DNA of 12,984 nucleotides, from the NCBI GenBank assembly GCA_905200265.1, contig CAJKJS010000016.1, positions 1 through 12,984 on the forward strand, in the 5' to 3' direction. This document shows positions 1 through 7,016 of the stretch, in pieces. Under the pieces are notes generated by a model. The model searched no databases, was not told where the DNA came from, and saw nothing but the letters and a program-made list of their open reading frames with translations. Origin of the DNA: an uncultured Oscillospiraceae bacterium (GTDB taxonomy: Bacteria > Bacillota > Clostridia > Oscillospirales > Acutalibacteraceae). Every line of letters starts with the position of its first letter. Positions within the stretch are counted from its first letter, which is position 1. A program made the translations under genes and the position numbers.

Positions 1-25
1 GCGGGCCGTACAATGTACGGCCCGC
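1..25 (-). terminator. Hairpin terminator downstream of the ABC ATPase gene (window edge)
   Basis: A perfect 11-bp inverted repeat (GCGGGCCGTAC / GTACGGCCCGC) with a 3-nt loop starts 36 nt beyond the stop codon of the ABC ATPase gene. Stem strength and position fit an intrinsic terminator for that minus-strand gene. The U-tract would lie left of position 1, outside the window, so it cannot be seen. Because the stem is symmetrical it could also serve a convergent gene off the left edge. Confidence 0.7.
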
Positions 26-60
26 TCCAATCTCTACGGGAAATCGATCAAAACAAAGAA

Positions 61-1173
61 TTAGTTTAGGATGGTCTTTTCCGTTTCTTTGTCGAACACA
101 TGCATCTTGTTCATGTCGAAGCCAATCTTGATCGTATCGCCGGACTTGGCGGTGGAGGTGGGCTTTACACGAGCGGTGATGGCATTGCCTTCGCAGTTCA
201 GGTACAGATAGATTTCAGCACCCATCAGTTCCGTTACTTCTACGCTAGCTTCGGTAACAGCGCCATGAGCATTTTCCAGGAATTCGGGATCATCGCTGAC
301 GTTTTCAGGACGGATACCGAATACAACTTCCTTGCCAACATAGTCGGCCAGGTTGGTGCCTTCTGCCTTGTTGGCGGGCACATTCAGCGTGCAGTTGCCG
401 AACGTCAGGGTCAGGCCCTTGTCGTTCTTGCCAACCGTTGCATCGACGAAGTTCATCTGGGGAGAGCCCATGAAGCCGGCTACGAATTCGTTGCAGGGCA
501 GATCATACAGGTTCTGAGGCGTATCCACCTGCTGAATGAAACCGTCTTTCATAACCACGATGCGGTCGCCCATGGTCATAGCTTCGGTCTGGTCATGCGT
601 TACGTAAATGAACGTGGTGCCCAGCTTCTGGTGCAGCTTGGCGATTTCCGTTCTCATCTGAGCACGCAGCTTAGCGTCCAGGTTGGAAAGCGGTTCGTCC
701 AGCAGGAACACCTTAGGATCACGCACGATAGCACGGCCCAGAGCAACACGCTGTCTCTGACCACCGGACAGAGCCTTCGGCTTTCTGTCGAGCAGGTGAG
801 AGATATCCAGAATGCGAGCGGCTTCTTCTACACGGCGCTTGATTTCATCCTTCGGAGTCTTGCGCAGTTTCAGGCCGAACGCCATGTTATCAAATACGGT
901 CATATGGGGATACAGAGCATAGTTCTGGAACACCATGGCAATGTCGCGGTCCTTGGGGGCCACATCGTTGGCGAGGGTGTCGCCGATGTACAGTTCGCCT
1001 TTGGAAATTTCTTCCAGGCCGGCGATCATACGCAGGGTGGTGGATTTACCGCAACCGGAGGGACCTACCAGAATGATAAATTCCTTATCAGCGATATCCA
1101 GGCAGAAATCGGTAACAGCCGTTACCCCACCGGAATAAATCTTATAGACGTTCTTCAAAGTTACACTTGCCAT
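61..1173 (-). CDS. ugpC: ABC transporter ATP-binding protein, UgpC/MsmK/MalK type
   Basis: A 370-residue cytoplasmic ATPase of the CUT1 carbohydrate importer family (UgpC, MsmK, MalK). It hydrolyses ATP to drive sugar or glycerol-phosphate uptake by a membrane permease pair. Visible motifs are Walker A GPSGCGKST (37-45), the Q-loop at VFQN (81-84), signature LSGGQ (135-139), Walker B VFLLDE (155-160), D-loop SNLD (163-166) and switch H193. A C-terminal TOBE/OB regulatory region spans about residues 235-360, and total length is normal for the family. The ATG at 1173 follows GGAGGT by 6 nt. No permease or binding protein lies next to it, so it looks like a stand-alone ATPase that may serve several importers, as MsmK does in streptococci. 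UgpC is the usual automatic name; the substrate cannot be read from this sequence. Confidence 0.93.
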   Translation of the reverse strand: MASVTLKNVYKIYSGGVTAVTDFCLDIADKEFIILVGPSGCGKSTTLRMIAGLEEISKGELYIGDTLANDVAPKDRDIAMVFQNYALYPHMTVFDNMAFGLKLRKTPKDEIKRRVEEAARILDISHLLDRKPKALSGGQRQRVALGRAIVRDPKVFLLDEPLSNLDAKLRAQMRTEIAKLHQKLGTTFIYVTHDQTEAMTMGDRIVVMKDGFIQQVDTPQNLYDLPCNEFVAGFMGSPQMNFVDATVGKNDKGLTLTFGNCTLNVPANKAEGTNLADYVGKEVVFGIRPENVSDDPEFLENAHGAVTEASVEVTELMGAEIYLYLNCEGNAITARVKPTSTAKSGDTIKIGFDMNKMHVFDKETEKTILN

Positions 1174-1209
1174 AATTGACCTCCTGAAAACATTCGTTCT
1201 CGATTTTTG

Positions 1210-1237
1210 CTTATATCCAGATACAACTCCATATCAA
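1210..1237 (-). promoter_or_regulatory. Predicted sigma-A promoter of the ABC ATPase gene
   Basis: On the minus strand TTGATA (1237-1232) and TATAAG (1215-1210) are separated by 16 nt, each matching the sigma-70/A consensus at 5 of 6 positions. Transcription would start near 1203, leaving a roughly 30-nt leader with the GGAGGT site. A second candidate lies just upstream: an extended -10 (TGATATACT, 1266-1258) with a poor -35. The rest of 1174-1368 is AT-rich with no gene or clear terminator. Confidence 0.5.
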
Positions 1238-1368
1238 TAAGCATCCGTCTGCATGTTAGTATATCAAATTCCGCCGGAAATGGATAGGTTTCATTTGCCC
1301 AAACTTTGGCACCTTTGTTTAGCAAAAAGTCCTAATCATAAAAATAGAGGATGGAACTTTGTTTTCTT

Positions 1369-2100
1369 TTAACAAAAGTCGTGCAAAAACAGCTGCTCGC
1401 ATTCTTCTTTTGTCATTTCACGACTCTCGCCCGGGCCCAGATTTTTGTCAATTTCGACTACACCTATGCGAATTCTGCGCAAAGCGAGCACCTTTTTTCC
1501 ACAATTTTCAAACATGCGTTTTACCTGGTGGAATTTCCCTTCATGTAAAATCACTTGCGCTGTCTTTCCGTCGGGAGTGATCGGTTCCATCTCAGCGGGC
1601 AGGGTAATAAAATCCCCCAGATCCATGCCTTTGGCAAATTTTTCCTGGTCTTTCCGGGTGACCGGTTTGTCCAATTGCGCTTCATAGACCTTATCCACAT
1701 GGCTGCGTGGAGCCAGCATGCGGTGCGCAAAAGCCCCGTCATCTGTCAGCACCAGAAACCCTGTGGTATCTTTATCCAGCCGGCCAGCCGGAAACATCCC
1801 GGGCCGCTGCCATTGTTCCGGCAGCAGATCCACCACCGTCATGGCTTTGGGGTCCCGGGAAGCCGACAACACGCCTTCCGGCTTATTCATCATAATATAG
1901 AGGTACCGGCCCATGGGCAACTGGGTACCCTTCACACAAATCCGGTCACAATCGGGGTCCACTTTCTGTTCCGGACGCCGCACCACCAGATCGTTCACCG
2001 TTACCTGTCCGGAACGAATCAGCTGCCCCACCTGCTTCCGGCTGCCGGCGCAGTTCAGAACCAACACCCGGTCAAGTCTCTCTTTTTTCCCCTCCATCAT
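1369..2100 (-). CDS. rsuA: 16S rRNA pseudouridine synthase, RsuA family
   Basis: A 243-residue enzyme that isomerises a specific uridine to pseudouridine in rRNA; in E. coli RsuA the target is U516 of 16S rRNA. An S4 RNA-binding domain covers about residues 7-50, then the catalytic domain follows. The motif GRLDKDTTG (106-114) carries the predicted catalytic D109. The stretch MMNKPEGV (70-77) and the C-terminal HQVKRMF and RRIRIG segments are typical of RsuA. Length is close to the 231 residues of E. coli RsuA. The start at ATG 2100 is chosen because AAAGGGAGG lies 5 nt upstream. A longer reading frame to 2202 would run into the neighbouring DUF4830 gene and lacks such a site. The gene has its own predicted promoter at 2132-2160, so it need not depend on its neighbours. 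Confidence 0.93.
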   Translation of the reverse strand: MMEGKKERLDRVLVLNCAGSRKQVGQLIRSGQVTVNDLVVRRPEQKVDPDCDRICVKGTQLPMGRYLYIMMNKPEGVLSASRDPKAMTVVDLLPEQWQRPGMFPAGRLDKDTTGFLVLTDDGAFAHRMLAPRSHVDKVYEAQLDKPVTRKDQEKFAKGMDLGDFITLPAEMEPITPDGKTAQVILHEGKFHQVKRMFENCGKKVLALRRIRIGVVEIDKNLGPGESREMTKEECEQLFLHDFC

Positions 2101-2131
2101 GGCACCCTCCCTTTCAGGGTATTCCGATAAA

Positions 2132-2160
2132 ATTATACCGTTTTTCCCATGACGAAACAA
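2132..2160 (-). promoter_or_regulatory. Predicted sigma-A promoter of rsuA
   Basis: On the minus strand a perfect -10 TATAAT (2137-2132) lies 17 nt downstream of TTGTTT (2160-2155), which matches the -35 consensus at 3 of 6. Start of transcription would be near 2125, about 25 nt before the rsuA ATG. The promoter falls wholly between the DUF4830 stop and the rsuA start, and it argues against the upstream-extended start for rsuA. Confidence 0.6.
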
Positions 2161-2179
2161 GAGAAGAATATGCGCTTTT

Positions 2180-2674
2180 TTAGGAAGAGGATGACTCCCC
2201 AATGGGTCCTTTCCATCCGCTTAAAAAGCCGTCCAGTTCTACGGTGTGAAGATCGCCGCCGATCACCTTTCCTTCATAAATAAGTAAAACCGCCTGCACG
2301 GTGCGGCTCTCATCGGGAAAATTTACCACCCGGTAGGTATACTGTTCCACGTTTTTTCCGGCATAGGGCAGCAAATCCATTCCCTGGGTTTTTTGCACTT
2401 TGTTATACGCCGTGTATATTTCGTCAAACTTTTCCGGAAATGTAATGATTTTCTTTTCCATTTCAGGCATTTCGATTTCCCATCCATATTGCAGCAAAAA
2501 AGCCCGGCGCTCGTCGGCGGTGGCCCCCGATACGGAAAAAGCCGTTTCTTCGGTTTTCTCTTCCGTTGCCGCCTGTGCATCCCCAGGTTTTACCCATAAC
2601 CACAATCCCAACATGGCCGCCAGTACCAGACATAATACCGCCAATCTGCCTTTACTGATTTTTGTTTCCTCCAT
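2180..2674 (-). CDS. DUF4830 domain protein, membrane-anchored or secreted
   Basis: A 164-residue protein of unknown function. Residues 8-27 form one hydrophobic helix after a short basic N-terminus, followed by GDAQA-A (31-36), which could be a signal peptidase site. The product is therefore probably exported or tethered outside the membrane; there is no lipobox cysteine. The remainder (about 53-150) has the pattern I associate with DUF4830, a family seen mostly in Bacillota: RAFLLQYGWEIE, a YNKVQKTQG segment, and GKVIGGDLHTVELDGF near the end. A low-complexity SSSS tail closes it. ATG 2674 is chosen because GGGAGG lies 8 nt upstream; the frame open to 2773 would cross the terminator of the preceding operon. 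A TATAAA (2711-2706) could be a -10 box but has no good -35, so transcription may depend on read-through. The family name is recalled, not searched. Confidence 0.8.
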   Translation of the reverse strand: MEETKISKGRLAVLCLVLAAMLGLWLWVKPGDAQAATEEKTEETAFSVSGATADERRAFLLQYGWEIEMPEMEKKIITFPEKFDEIYTAYNKVQKTQGMDLLPYAGKNVEQYTYRVVNFPDESRTVQAVLLIYEGKVIGGDLHTVELDGFLSGWKGPIGESSSS

Positions 2675-2736
2675 GTGTCGCCCTCCCTTCTTCTTGCTAA
2701 ACCTTTTTATAGGTATGCAGCAAAACGGGCCGGCAT

Positions 2737-2768
2737 GAAAAAGGGACTCTGCAAAAGCAGAATCCCTT
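2737..2768 (-). terminator. Intrinsic terminator of the hdr-flx-frd operon
   Basis: On the minus strand GGGATTCTGC, loop TTTT, GCAGAGTCCC (2766-2743) forms a 10-bp stem with one G-U pair, followed at once by TTTTT (2742-2738). It begins 15 nt after the stop codon of the flavoprotein gene. This is a textbook intrinsic terminator closing the nine-gene operon. Confidence 0.92.
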
Positions 2769-2781
2769 CCCACAGAAATCT

Positions 2782-4437
2782 TTATAAATATTTTTTACAG
2801 TTATCGGCGCCTTTACGGGCGTAGTGCGGCAGCAGCCGCGGCGATACTTCGCCGGACAGCGCCCCATTTTCCCGGAGTTCTTTTTCGAACGCCTGTACAT
2901 GCATAAGACTGAGGACACCGGGCTGTACGGTTTTGGCTTTTTCGGCTGCGGCCCGTCCCGCCTGGCGGCCAAAGACGATCACATCCAAAAGGGAATTGCC
3001 CATTAGGCGGTTGCGGCCATGAATGCCGCCGACCACTTCCCCGGCAGCCAGCAGATTTTCGACCTGCGGCACAAAGCCGTCCCCATTGATTTCCACCCCG
3101 CCGTTTTGATAGTGCAGCGTGGGATACACCAAAATGGGCTCTTTGCGCATATCAATGCCGTAATTCATAAACATGCGCAGCATGGCGGGAATACGGGTTT
3201 CAATCGTGCCCTCTCCGTGGATCTTCTCGATCATGGGAGTATCCAGCCATACAGCCTGGCCGCCGGGGGTGGGCACGCCGTTGCCCCGTTCTTTACATTC
3301 CCGGATAATGGCAGCGGCTGCCACGTCGCGGGTTTCCAGCGGGTGCATAAAGGCTTCACCTTCCCGATTGACCAGCATAGCTCCCAGAGACCGCACTTTT
3401 TCGGTGACCAAGGCCCCGAAAATCTGGGCGGGATACGCCGCCCCGGTGGGATGGTACTGAATCGTGTCGGGGTATAGTAGCGGAGCTCCTGCCCGGTACG
3501 CCAGCACCAATCCGTCGGCCGTGGCCCCGTAGTGGTTGCTGGTGGGGAACCCCTGGTAGTGCAGGCGCCCTGCTCCGCCGGTTGCCAAAATCACCGTACG
3601 GGCCCTTGCAATGAGCCATTCGCCGGTTTCCATATTTAATAGCACAGCACCGGTCACCCGGCCCGTTTCATCCTTGAGCAGTTCCACGGCCGACGTAAAT
3701 TCCAGCACCGGAATCTTCCGGTTTTGGACTTCGTCCCGCAGGGTGCGCATGATTTCAGCCCCGGTGTAGTCGGCACAGGCATGCATACGCTTGCGGGAGG
3801 TACCGCCGCCGTGGGTCGTTACCATGGTGCCATCTTCGGTTTTATCGAACATGACCCCCAGTTTTTCCAGCCAGGCAATGGCATCGGGGGCTTCCATGAC
3901 CAGACGGCGCAACAGTTCCGGCCGGGCAGCAAAATGGCCACCGCCAAAAGCATCCAGATAATGGCGCACCGGGCTATCGTTGGGTTTATCCGCCGCCTGA
4001 ATGCCGCCTTCTGCCATCATGGTATTGGCGTCGCCCATGCGCAGCTTGGTGACCATGAGTACCGAAGCGCCCGCCGCCTGGGCTTCCAGAGCAGCCGAGC
4101 ATCCGGCGCCCCCCGCGCCGATAATCAGCACATCCGCTTCATAATCAGCCGAATCAAAGTTTTGCTTTAAGTGCAGCACCCGGCTTTCGCCCTGCAACAG
4201 GGCGCCTAGTTCCCGGGGCACCTTGCTGCCCCGGTTGGGACCGGCCTGTAACACGACAAAACCATCCTCCCGATAATCGGGGTGGTACTGCCGCAATAGG
4301 TCGTCTTTTTCCTGTGCGGTCATGCGACGGGGTTCTGTTTTCATACGGGCTTCCCGGGTTTTCTCCACTTGCCCAATCGAAAGGGCCATATCCCGGGTAA
4401 TCTCCGCTTTCATCTTCTGTGTAACCTGTTTTTCCAT
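2782..4437 (-). CDS. Fumarate reductase/succinate dehydrogenase-type flavoprotein (TfrA/FrdA-like, soluble)
   Basis: A 551-residue FAD enzyme of the FrdA/SdhA/NadB family, most like soluble fumarate reductases such as thiol:fumarate reductase TfrA; predicted to interconvert fumarate and succinate in the cytoplasm. The dinucleotide motif IIGAGGAG is at 105-112, unusually far in, after a charged extension of about 100 residues. Family active-site positions remain: HPTG (329-332), TEKVR (345-349), R370 in TRD, H442 in LHYQNGG and R477 in NRLMGNSLLD. The usual RGEGG following TExx reads RSLGA. The His that binds FAD covalently in FrdA/SdhA aligns with N138 in ANTMMAEGGI, so FAD is probably non-covalent. 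It is the last gene of the operon, 15 nt after the iron-sulfur subunit. GGAGG is 10 nt before ATG 4437; a GTG at 4443 is an alternative but only 4 nt from that site. The substrate is inferred. Confidence 0.9.
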   Translation of the reverse strand: MEKQVTQKMKAEITRDMALSIGQVEKTREARMKTEPRRMTAQEKDDLLRQYHPDYREDGFVVLQAGPNRGSKVPRELGALLQGESRVLHLKQNFDSADYEADVLIIGAGGAGCSAALEAQAAGASVLMVTKLRMGDANTMMAEGGIQAADKPNDSPVRHYLDAFGGGHFAARPELLRRLVMEAPDAIAWLEKLGVMFDKTEDGTMVTTHGGGTSRKRMHACADYTGAEIMRTLRDEVQNRKIPVLEFTSAVELLKDETGRVTGAVLLNMETGEWLIARARTVILATGGAGRLHYQGFPTSNHYGATADGLVLAYRAGAPLLYPDTIQYHPTGAAYPAQIFGALVTEKVRSLGAMLVNREGEAFMHPLETRDVAAAAIIRECKERGNGVPTPGGQAVWLDTPMIEKIHGEGTIETRIPAMLRMFMNYGIDMRKEPILVYPTLHYQNGGVEINGDGFVPQVENLLAAGEVVGGIHGRNRLMGNSLLDVIVFGRQAGRAAAEKAKTVQPGVLSLMHVQAFEKELRENGALSGEVSPRLLPHYARKGADNCKKYL

Positions 4438-4452
4438 ACCCACTGGCCCTCC

Positions 4453-5127
4453 TTACTTTTCAATATCCCGGTTATTATACAGTTCCATGATCTCGTCAAT
4501 GGGTTTCTGCATAATGCGCTCAATTTCCTCATCAAACTGGCCGGCGTTGACTTCTTCCACCCGTTCTTTTACATGGCCGCTCTGAGGCAGAATATACCGC
4601 CCTGTCAGCCGCCGGGCCAGTTCCCCAACCATGGGATGGGAAATGCCCGCCGGGCAGCGGGACATACAAATGCCGCACCCTACGCAGTCAAAAGACAGCC
4701 GGGCACACTGTTCCAAATCACCCCGCTGAGCGCAGGCGATATACTGCATCACCGAAAGCCCCTGGGGACAGCCTTTGGTGCAGGCGTTACAGCCGATACA
4801 GCTGTAAATTTCCGGGTACAGGTCCATCATAACCCGACTGCCGGGGGTGAGGTTTTCCAGTTCATAGGTGCGCTTGTCCGACGGATAAAACGGCAAGGAC
4901 GCTACATACATATTGTCCTGCACCTGGGTCGAACAAGCCAGCGCTGTGCGCAGTTCGTTGTGGCCCTTAATCCGGTAAATCACCGCACATGCCCCGCAAA
5001 AGCCATGACGGCAACCGCAGCCCCGCACCAGTTCATACCCGGCATATTCCATAGCTTCCATAATGGTCAGGGCGGCGGGCACTTCGTACCGTTTGCCAAA
5101 AAAGAAAACGTTGACTGTTTCGCTCAT
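4453..5127 (-). CDS. Fumarate reductase-type iron-sulfur subunit (TfrB/FrdB N-terminal-like)
   Basis: A 224-residue electron-transfer subunit expected to pair with the flavoprotein gene 15 nt downstream. The N-terminal domain is a plant-type [2Fe-2S] ferredoxin with C39, C44, C47 and C65. Two complete [4Fe-4S] motifs follow, CIGCNACTKGCP (110-121) and CVGCGICMSRCP (148-159). Classical FrdB/SdhB carries one [4Fe-4S] and one [3Fe-4S] near the quinone; here both are full four-cysteine sites, as in HdrC and methanogen TfrB. The CCG (HdrB-like) C-terminal half of methanogen TfrB is missing; instead a short helical tail ends the protein. There is no sign of a quinone-side membrane partner. ATG 5127 has GGGGGG 6 nt upstream and lies 13 nt past the previous stop; ATG 5151 overlaps the previous gene and is less likely. 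Confidence 0.88.
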   Translation of the reverse strand: MSETVNVFFFGKRYEVPAALTIMEAMEYAGYELVRGCGCRHGFCGACAVIYRIKGHNELRTALACSTQVQDNMYVASLPFYPSDKRTYELENLTPGSRVMMDLYPEIYSCIGCNACTKGCPQGLSVMQYIACAQRGDLEQCARLSFDCVGCGICMSRCPAGISHPMVGELARRLTGRYILPQSGHVKERVEEVNAGQFDEEIERIMQKPIDEIMELYNNRDIEK

Positions 5128-5140
5128 GTTGTTCCCCCCG

Positions 5141-5974
5141 TCAATATTCATCAGGCAGCTCGCCGATCTCGTCACAGCGGAAGACCGGGCCGTCCTTACA
5201 CACATACTTGCCGCCGATGTTGCAGCGTCCGCATTTGCCGATGCCGCACTTCATGCGCAGTTCCAGGGTGGTGTACACCTGGTCCTTGCGATACCCCAAA
5301 TCCGTCAGGGCCGCCAGCACAAATTTGATCATAATGGGCGGGCCGCATACCAGCACTGTCTGGCTCAGATCCACGGGCAGTTCCCGCACATAATCGGGTA
5401 CAAATCCCACATGGCCGTCCCATCCTTCCTGGGGGCGGTCAATCGTCAGGTACACATGCACGTCGGGCTGGTTCTTCCACATGGTTTCGATTTCCGCAAG
5501 GTCCACCAAATCTTCTTTGGAGCGGGCCCCGTATACAATATGGATGGTGCCGTACCCCTGCCGCCGGTCCATGGCATAGCGAATCACGGAACGCAGCGGC
5601 GCCAGGCCAATGCCCCCGGCGATAAACAACAGATTTTTTCCTTTTAATGCTGTATCCACCGGGAATGCGTTGCCATACGGGCCCCGCACCGTGACACAGT
5701 CGCCGGGTCCTAACGCATGGAGCACATCGGTCAAACTGCCGCAGCGCTTAATACTGAATTCCTGATAATCTTTCTGAGTGGGCGACGAGGTGATGGAGAA
5801 CATGGCTTCCCCCGCCCCGGGCACACCGATCATGGCGCATTGGCCGGGCTGATGGAGGAACAGTTTGCCCCCTTCCGGCTTTTCAATGCGGAACGTACGC
5901 ACATCGGGCGTCTGTTCCGTAATGGCCGTGATAACCCCCACCTGAGGGATCAGAGGTTCGTTACAGCTTGGCAT
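5141..5974 (-). CDS. flxA: FlxA-like NAD(P)H:flavin oxidoreductase (AsrB/PyrK-type FAD and [2Fe-2S] protein)
   Basis: A 277-residue protein of the ferredoxin-NADP reductase fold, closest in architecture to anaerobic sulfite reductase subunit B and FlxA. It should take electrons from NAD(P)H onto FAD and pass them to iron-sulfur partners. A FAD-binding barrel (about 10-108) contains AMFSITSSP (57-65) and RGPYGNAFP (97-105). The nucleotide domain has GGIGLAP (120-126) and CGPP (210-213). A C-terminal [2Fe-2S] site has C243, C248, C251 and C259. The length matches AsrB (about 270). ATG 5974 has an ideal AAAGGAGG site 6 nt upstream and overlaps flxB by 14 nt; a longer frame to 6067 lies inside flxB and is rejected. 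In this operon it is the only evident pyridine-nucleotide entry point. NADH versus NADPH cannot be decided from the sequence. Confidence 0.9.
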   Translation of the reverse strand: MPSCNEPLIPQVGVITAITEQTPDVRTFRIEKPEGGKLFLHQPGQCAMIGVPGAGEAMFSITSSPTQKDYQEFSIKRCGSLTDVLHALGPGDCVTVRGPYGNAFPVDTALKGKNLLFIAGGIGLAPLRSVIRYAMDRRQGYGTIHIVYGARSKEDLVDLAEIETMWKNQPDVHVYLTIDRPQEGWDGHVGFVPDYVRELPVDLSQTVLVCGPPIMIKFVLAALTDLGYRKDQVYTTLELRMKCGIGKCGRCNIGGKYVCKDGPVFRCDEIGELPDEY

Positions 5975-7016
5975 GCTCTTCCTCCTTTCGCATTTTCCGC
6001 AGCACCTGCACAATGTGCAGGGACGACGGACACTTGACCACACAGCGCCCACAACCCACACAGCCATACAGCCCGTTATTATTTTCGGGGCCGTACACCA
6101 ATTTGTGCATAAAGCGCTGGCGGTACCGCTGCATGCGGGTAGGGCGGTTGTTCCCTGCCGACATACGGGTAAAGTCTTCGTACATACACGAATCCCAGAA
6201 CCGGTAATGAATCACCCCGTGGCCGGTATCATAATCGTGCAGGTCATAGCACTGGCACACCGGGCACACAAACGTACAGGTGCCACACCCTAAACAGTTT
6301 TTCGATAAGGCGTCCCACCGGGGGTCCGAAAACCTTGCGTCCGTTTGCCCCGGGCCCCATCCTTCCAGCGACAGATCGCGAAGGGGCAGCCGGGCGGCAA
6401 TGGCCCGGATGTTTTCCTGTTCCTTCCGGCAAGCGGTTTCGTCCGGTTCCTCGCAAGGGGTCAAAAGGGAAGCAAACCGGTCGAGGAAATCCTGCCCTTT
6501 TTCCGTTTTGGCCATAAGGAAGAAACAGGTATCCCCTTCCACCAGACACACATCTCCCAGCGGGTCCGCCGGGTCATTTTGAAACACGGTGCAAAAGCAC
6601 GCTGTATCCGGACGGCGGCAGGCGAGCGTGAGCAGCACGCCGTTTTCCCGCCGGGCTTTATAAAAGGTATCGACCGGTTCCGTTAAAAACACCTGGTCCA
6701 GCACCTGCAAGGCCCGTGCATCGCACCCGCGCATGCCAAATACGGCAAAGGGTTCTTCTGCCCGCTTTTGGGGCGCGATTTGCAGTTTTCCCTGCTCTGT
6801 TTTCAGGGTGTACAGCGCTTCGCACTGGGGGAAAAACAGGTCTTTGGGCGAGCGCACGGTACGTACGGCCCCCAGCTGCGGTGTTACCTCCGGGTTCCAC
6901 CGGGTAAATACCGCGCCTTCCTCTTTTTGCACCGGCACAAATAGGGGCATTTTATCCCCGATCTGCTGTAAAAAAGCCGGCAGCCGGTCTTTTTCCAATT
7001 TTTTCACGGGGATCAC
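5961..7016 (-). CDS. flxB: FlxB-like iron-sulfur protein (AsrA/HydB family, two [4Fe-4S])
   Basis: A 351-residue iron-sulfur protein of the AsrA / sulfhydrogenase beta-subunit family, which normally partners with the AsrB-type flavoprotein encoded next. The N-terminal half contains FGMRGCDARAL (93-103), the family's conserved RxCD-type stretch. The C-terminal half has CLGCGTCTFVCP (241-252) followed by C254 and C256, and CVGCGRCVVKCP (319-330), with the WDSC (274-277) and MQRYRQRFMHK segments typical of AsrA between them. It probably relays electrons between FlxA and FlxC/FlxD. The gene starts with GTG. GTG 7016 overlaps the flxC stop in a GTGA junction; GTG 7007 lies 10 nt after AAAGGAG and could be the true start, giving 348 residues. 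The assignment as FlxB rather than FlxC rests on gene order. Confidence 0.87.
   Translation of the reverse strand: MIPVKKLEKDRLPAFLQQIGDKMPLFVPVQKEEGAVFTRWNPEVTPQLGAVRTVRSPKDLFFPQCEALYTLKTEQGKLQIAPQKRAEEPFAVFGMRGCDARALQVLDQVFLTEPVDTFYKARRENGVLLTLACRRPDTACFCTVFQNDPADPLGDVCLVEGDTCFFLMAKTEKGQDFLDRFASLLTPCEEPDETACRKEQENIRAIAARLPLRDLSLEGWGPGQTDARFSDPRWDALSKNCLGCGTCTFVCPVCQCYDLHDYDTGHGVIHYRFWDSCMYEDFTRMSAGNNRPTRMQRYRQRFMHKLVYGPENNNGLYGCVGCGRCVVKCPSSLHIVQVLRKMRKEEEHAKL

Noticed and set aside
100..1179. 359-codon plus-strand reading frame opposite the ABC ATPase gene
   Set aside because: It is antisense to a gene with full Walker A, LSGGQ and Walker B motifs; the translation has no recognisable family, and such long shadows are common in GC-biased codons.
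1358..1375. Rex-like palindrome TTGTT-7-AACAA
   Set aside because: Rex sites have an 8-nt spacing between these half sites; this one has 7, overlaps the rsuA stop codon and lies more than 120 nt from the nearest predicted promoter.
2675..2736. Promoter for the DUF4830 gene
   Set aside because: TATAAA at 2711-2706 resembles a -10 box, but 17 nt upstream there is only a GC sequence with no -35 match, so it was not listed as a feature.
2782..5127. Classical membrane-bound succinate dehydrogenase/fumarate reductase
   Set aside because: No cytochrome b or membrane anchor gene is present, the covalent-FAD His is absent and the second iron-sulfur subunit has no [3Fe-4S] site.
4369..5328. 319-codon plus-strand frame spanning flavoprotein, iron-sulfur subunit and flxA
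   Set aside because: It crosses three real genes in antisense, has no ribosome binding site or family pattern, and is rich in His/Pro/Arg as expected for a shadow frame.
5975..6067. N-terminal extension of flxA into flxB
   Set aside because: An AAAGGAGG site precedes ATG 5974, and the extra residues are an out-of-frame reading of the FlxB ferredoxin motif.
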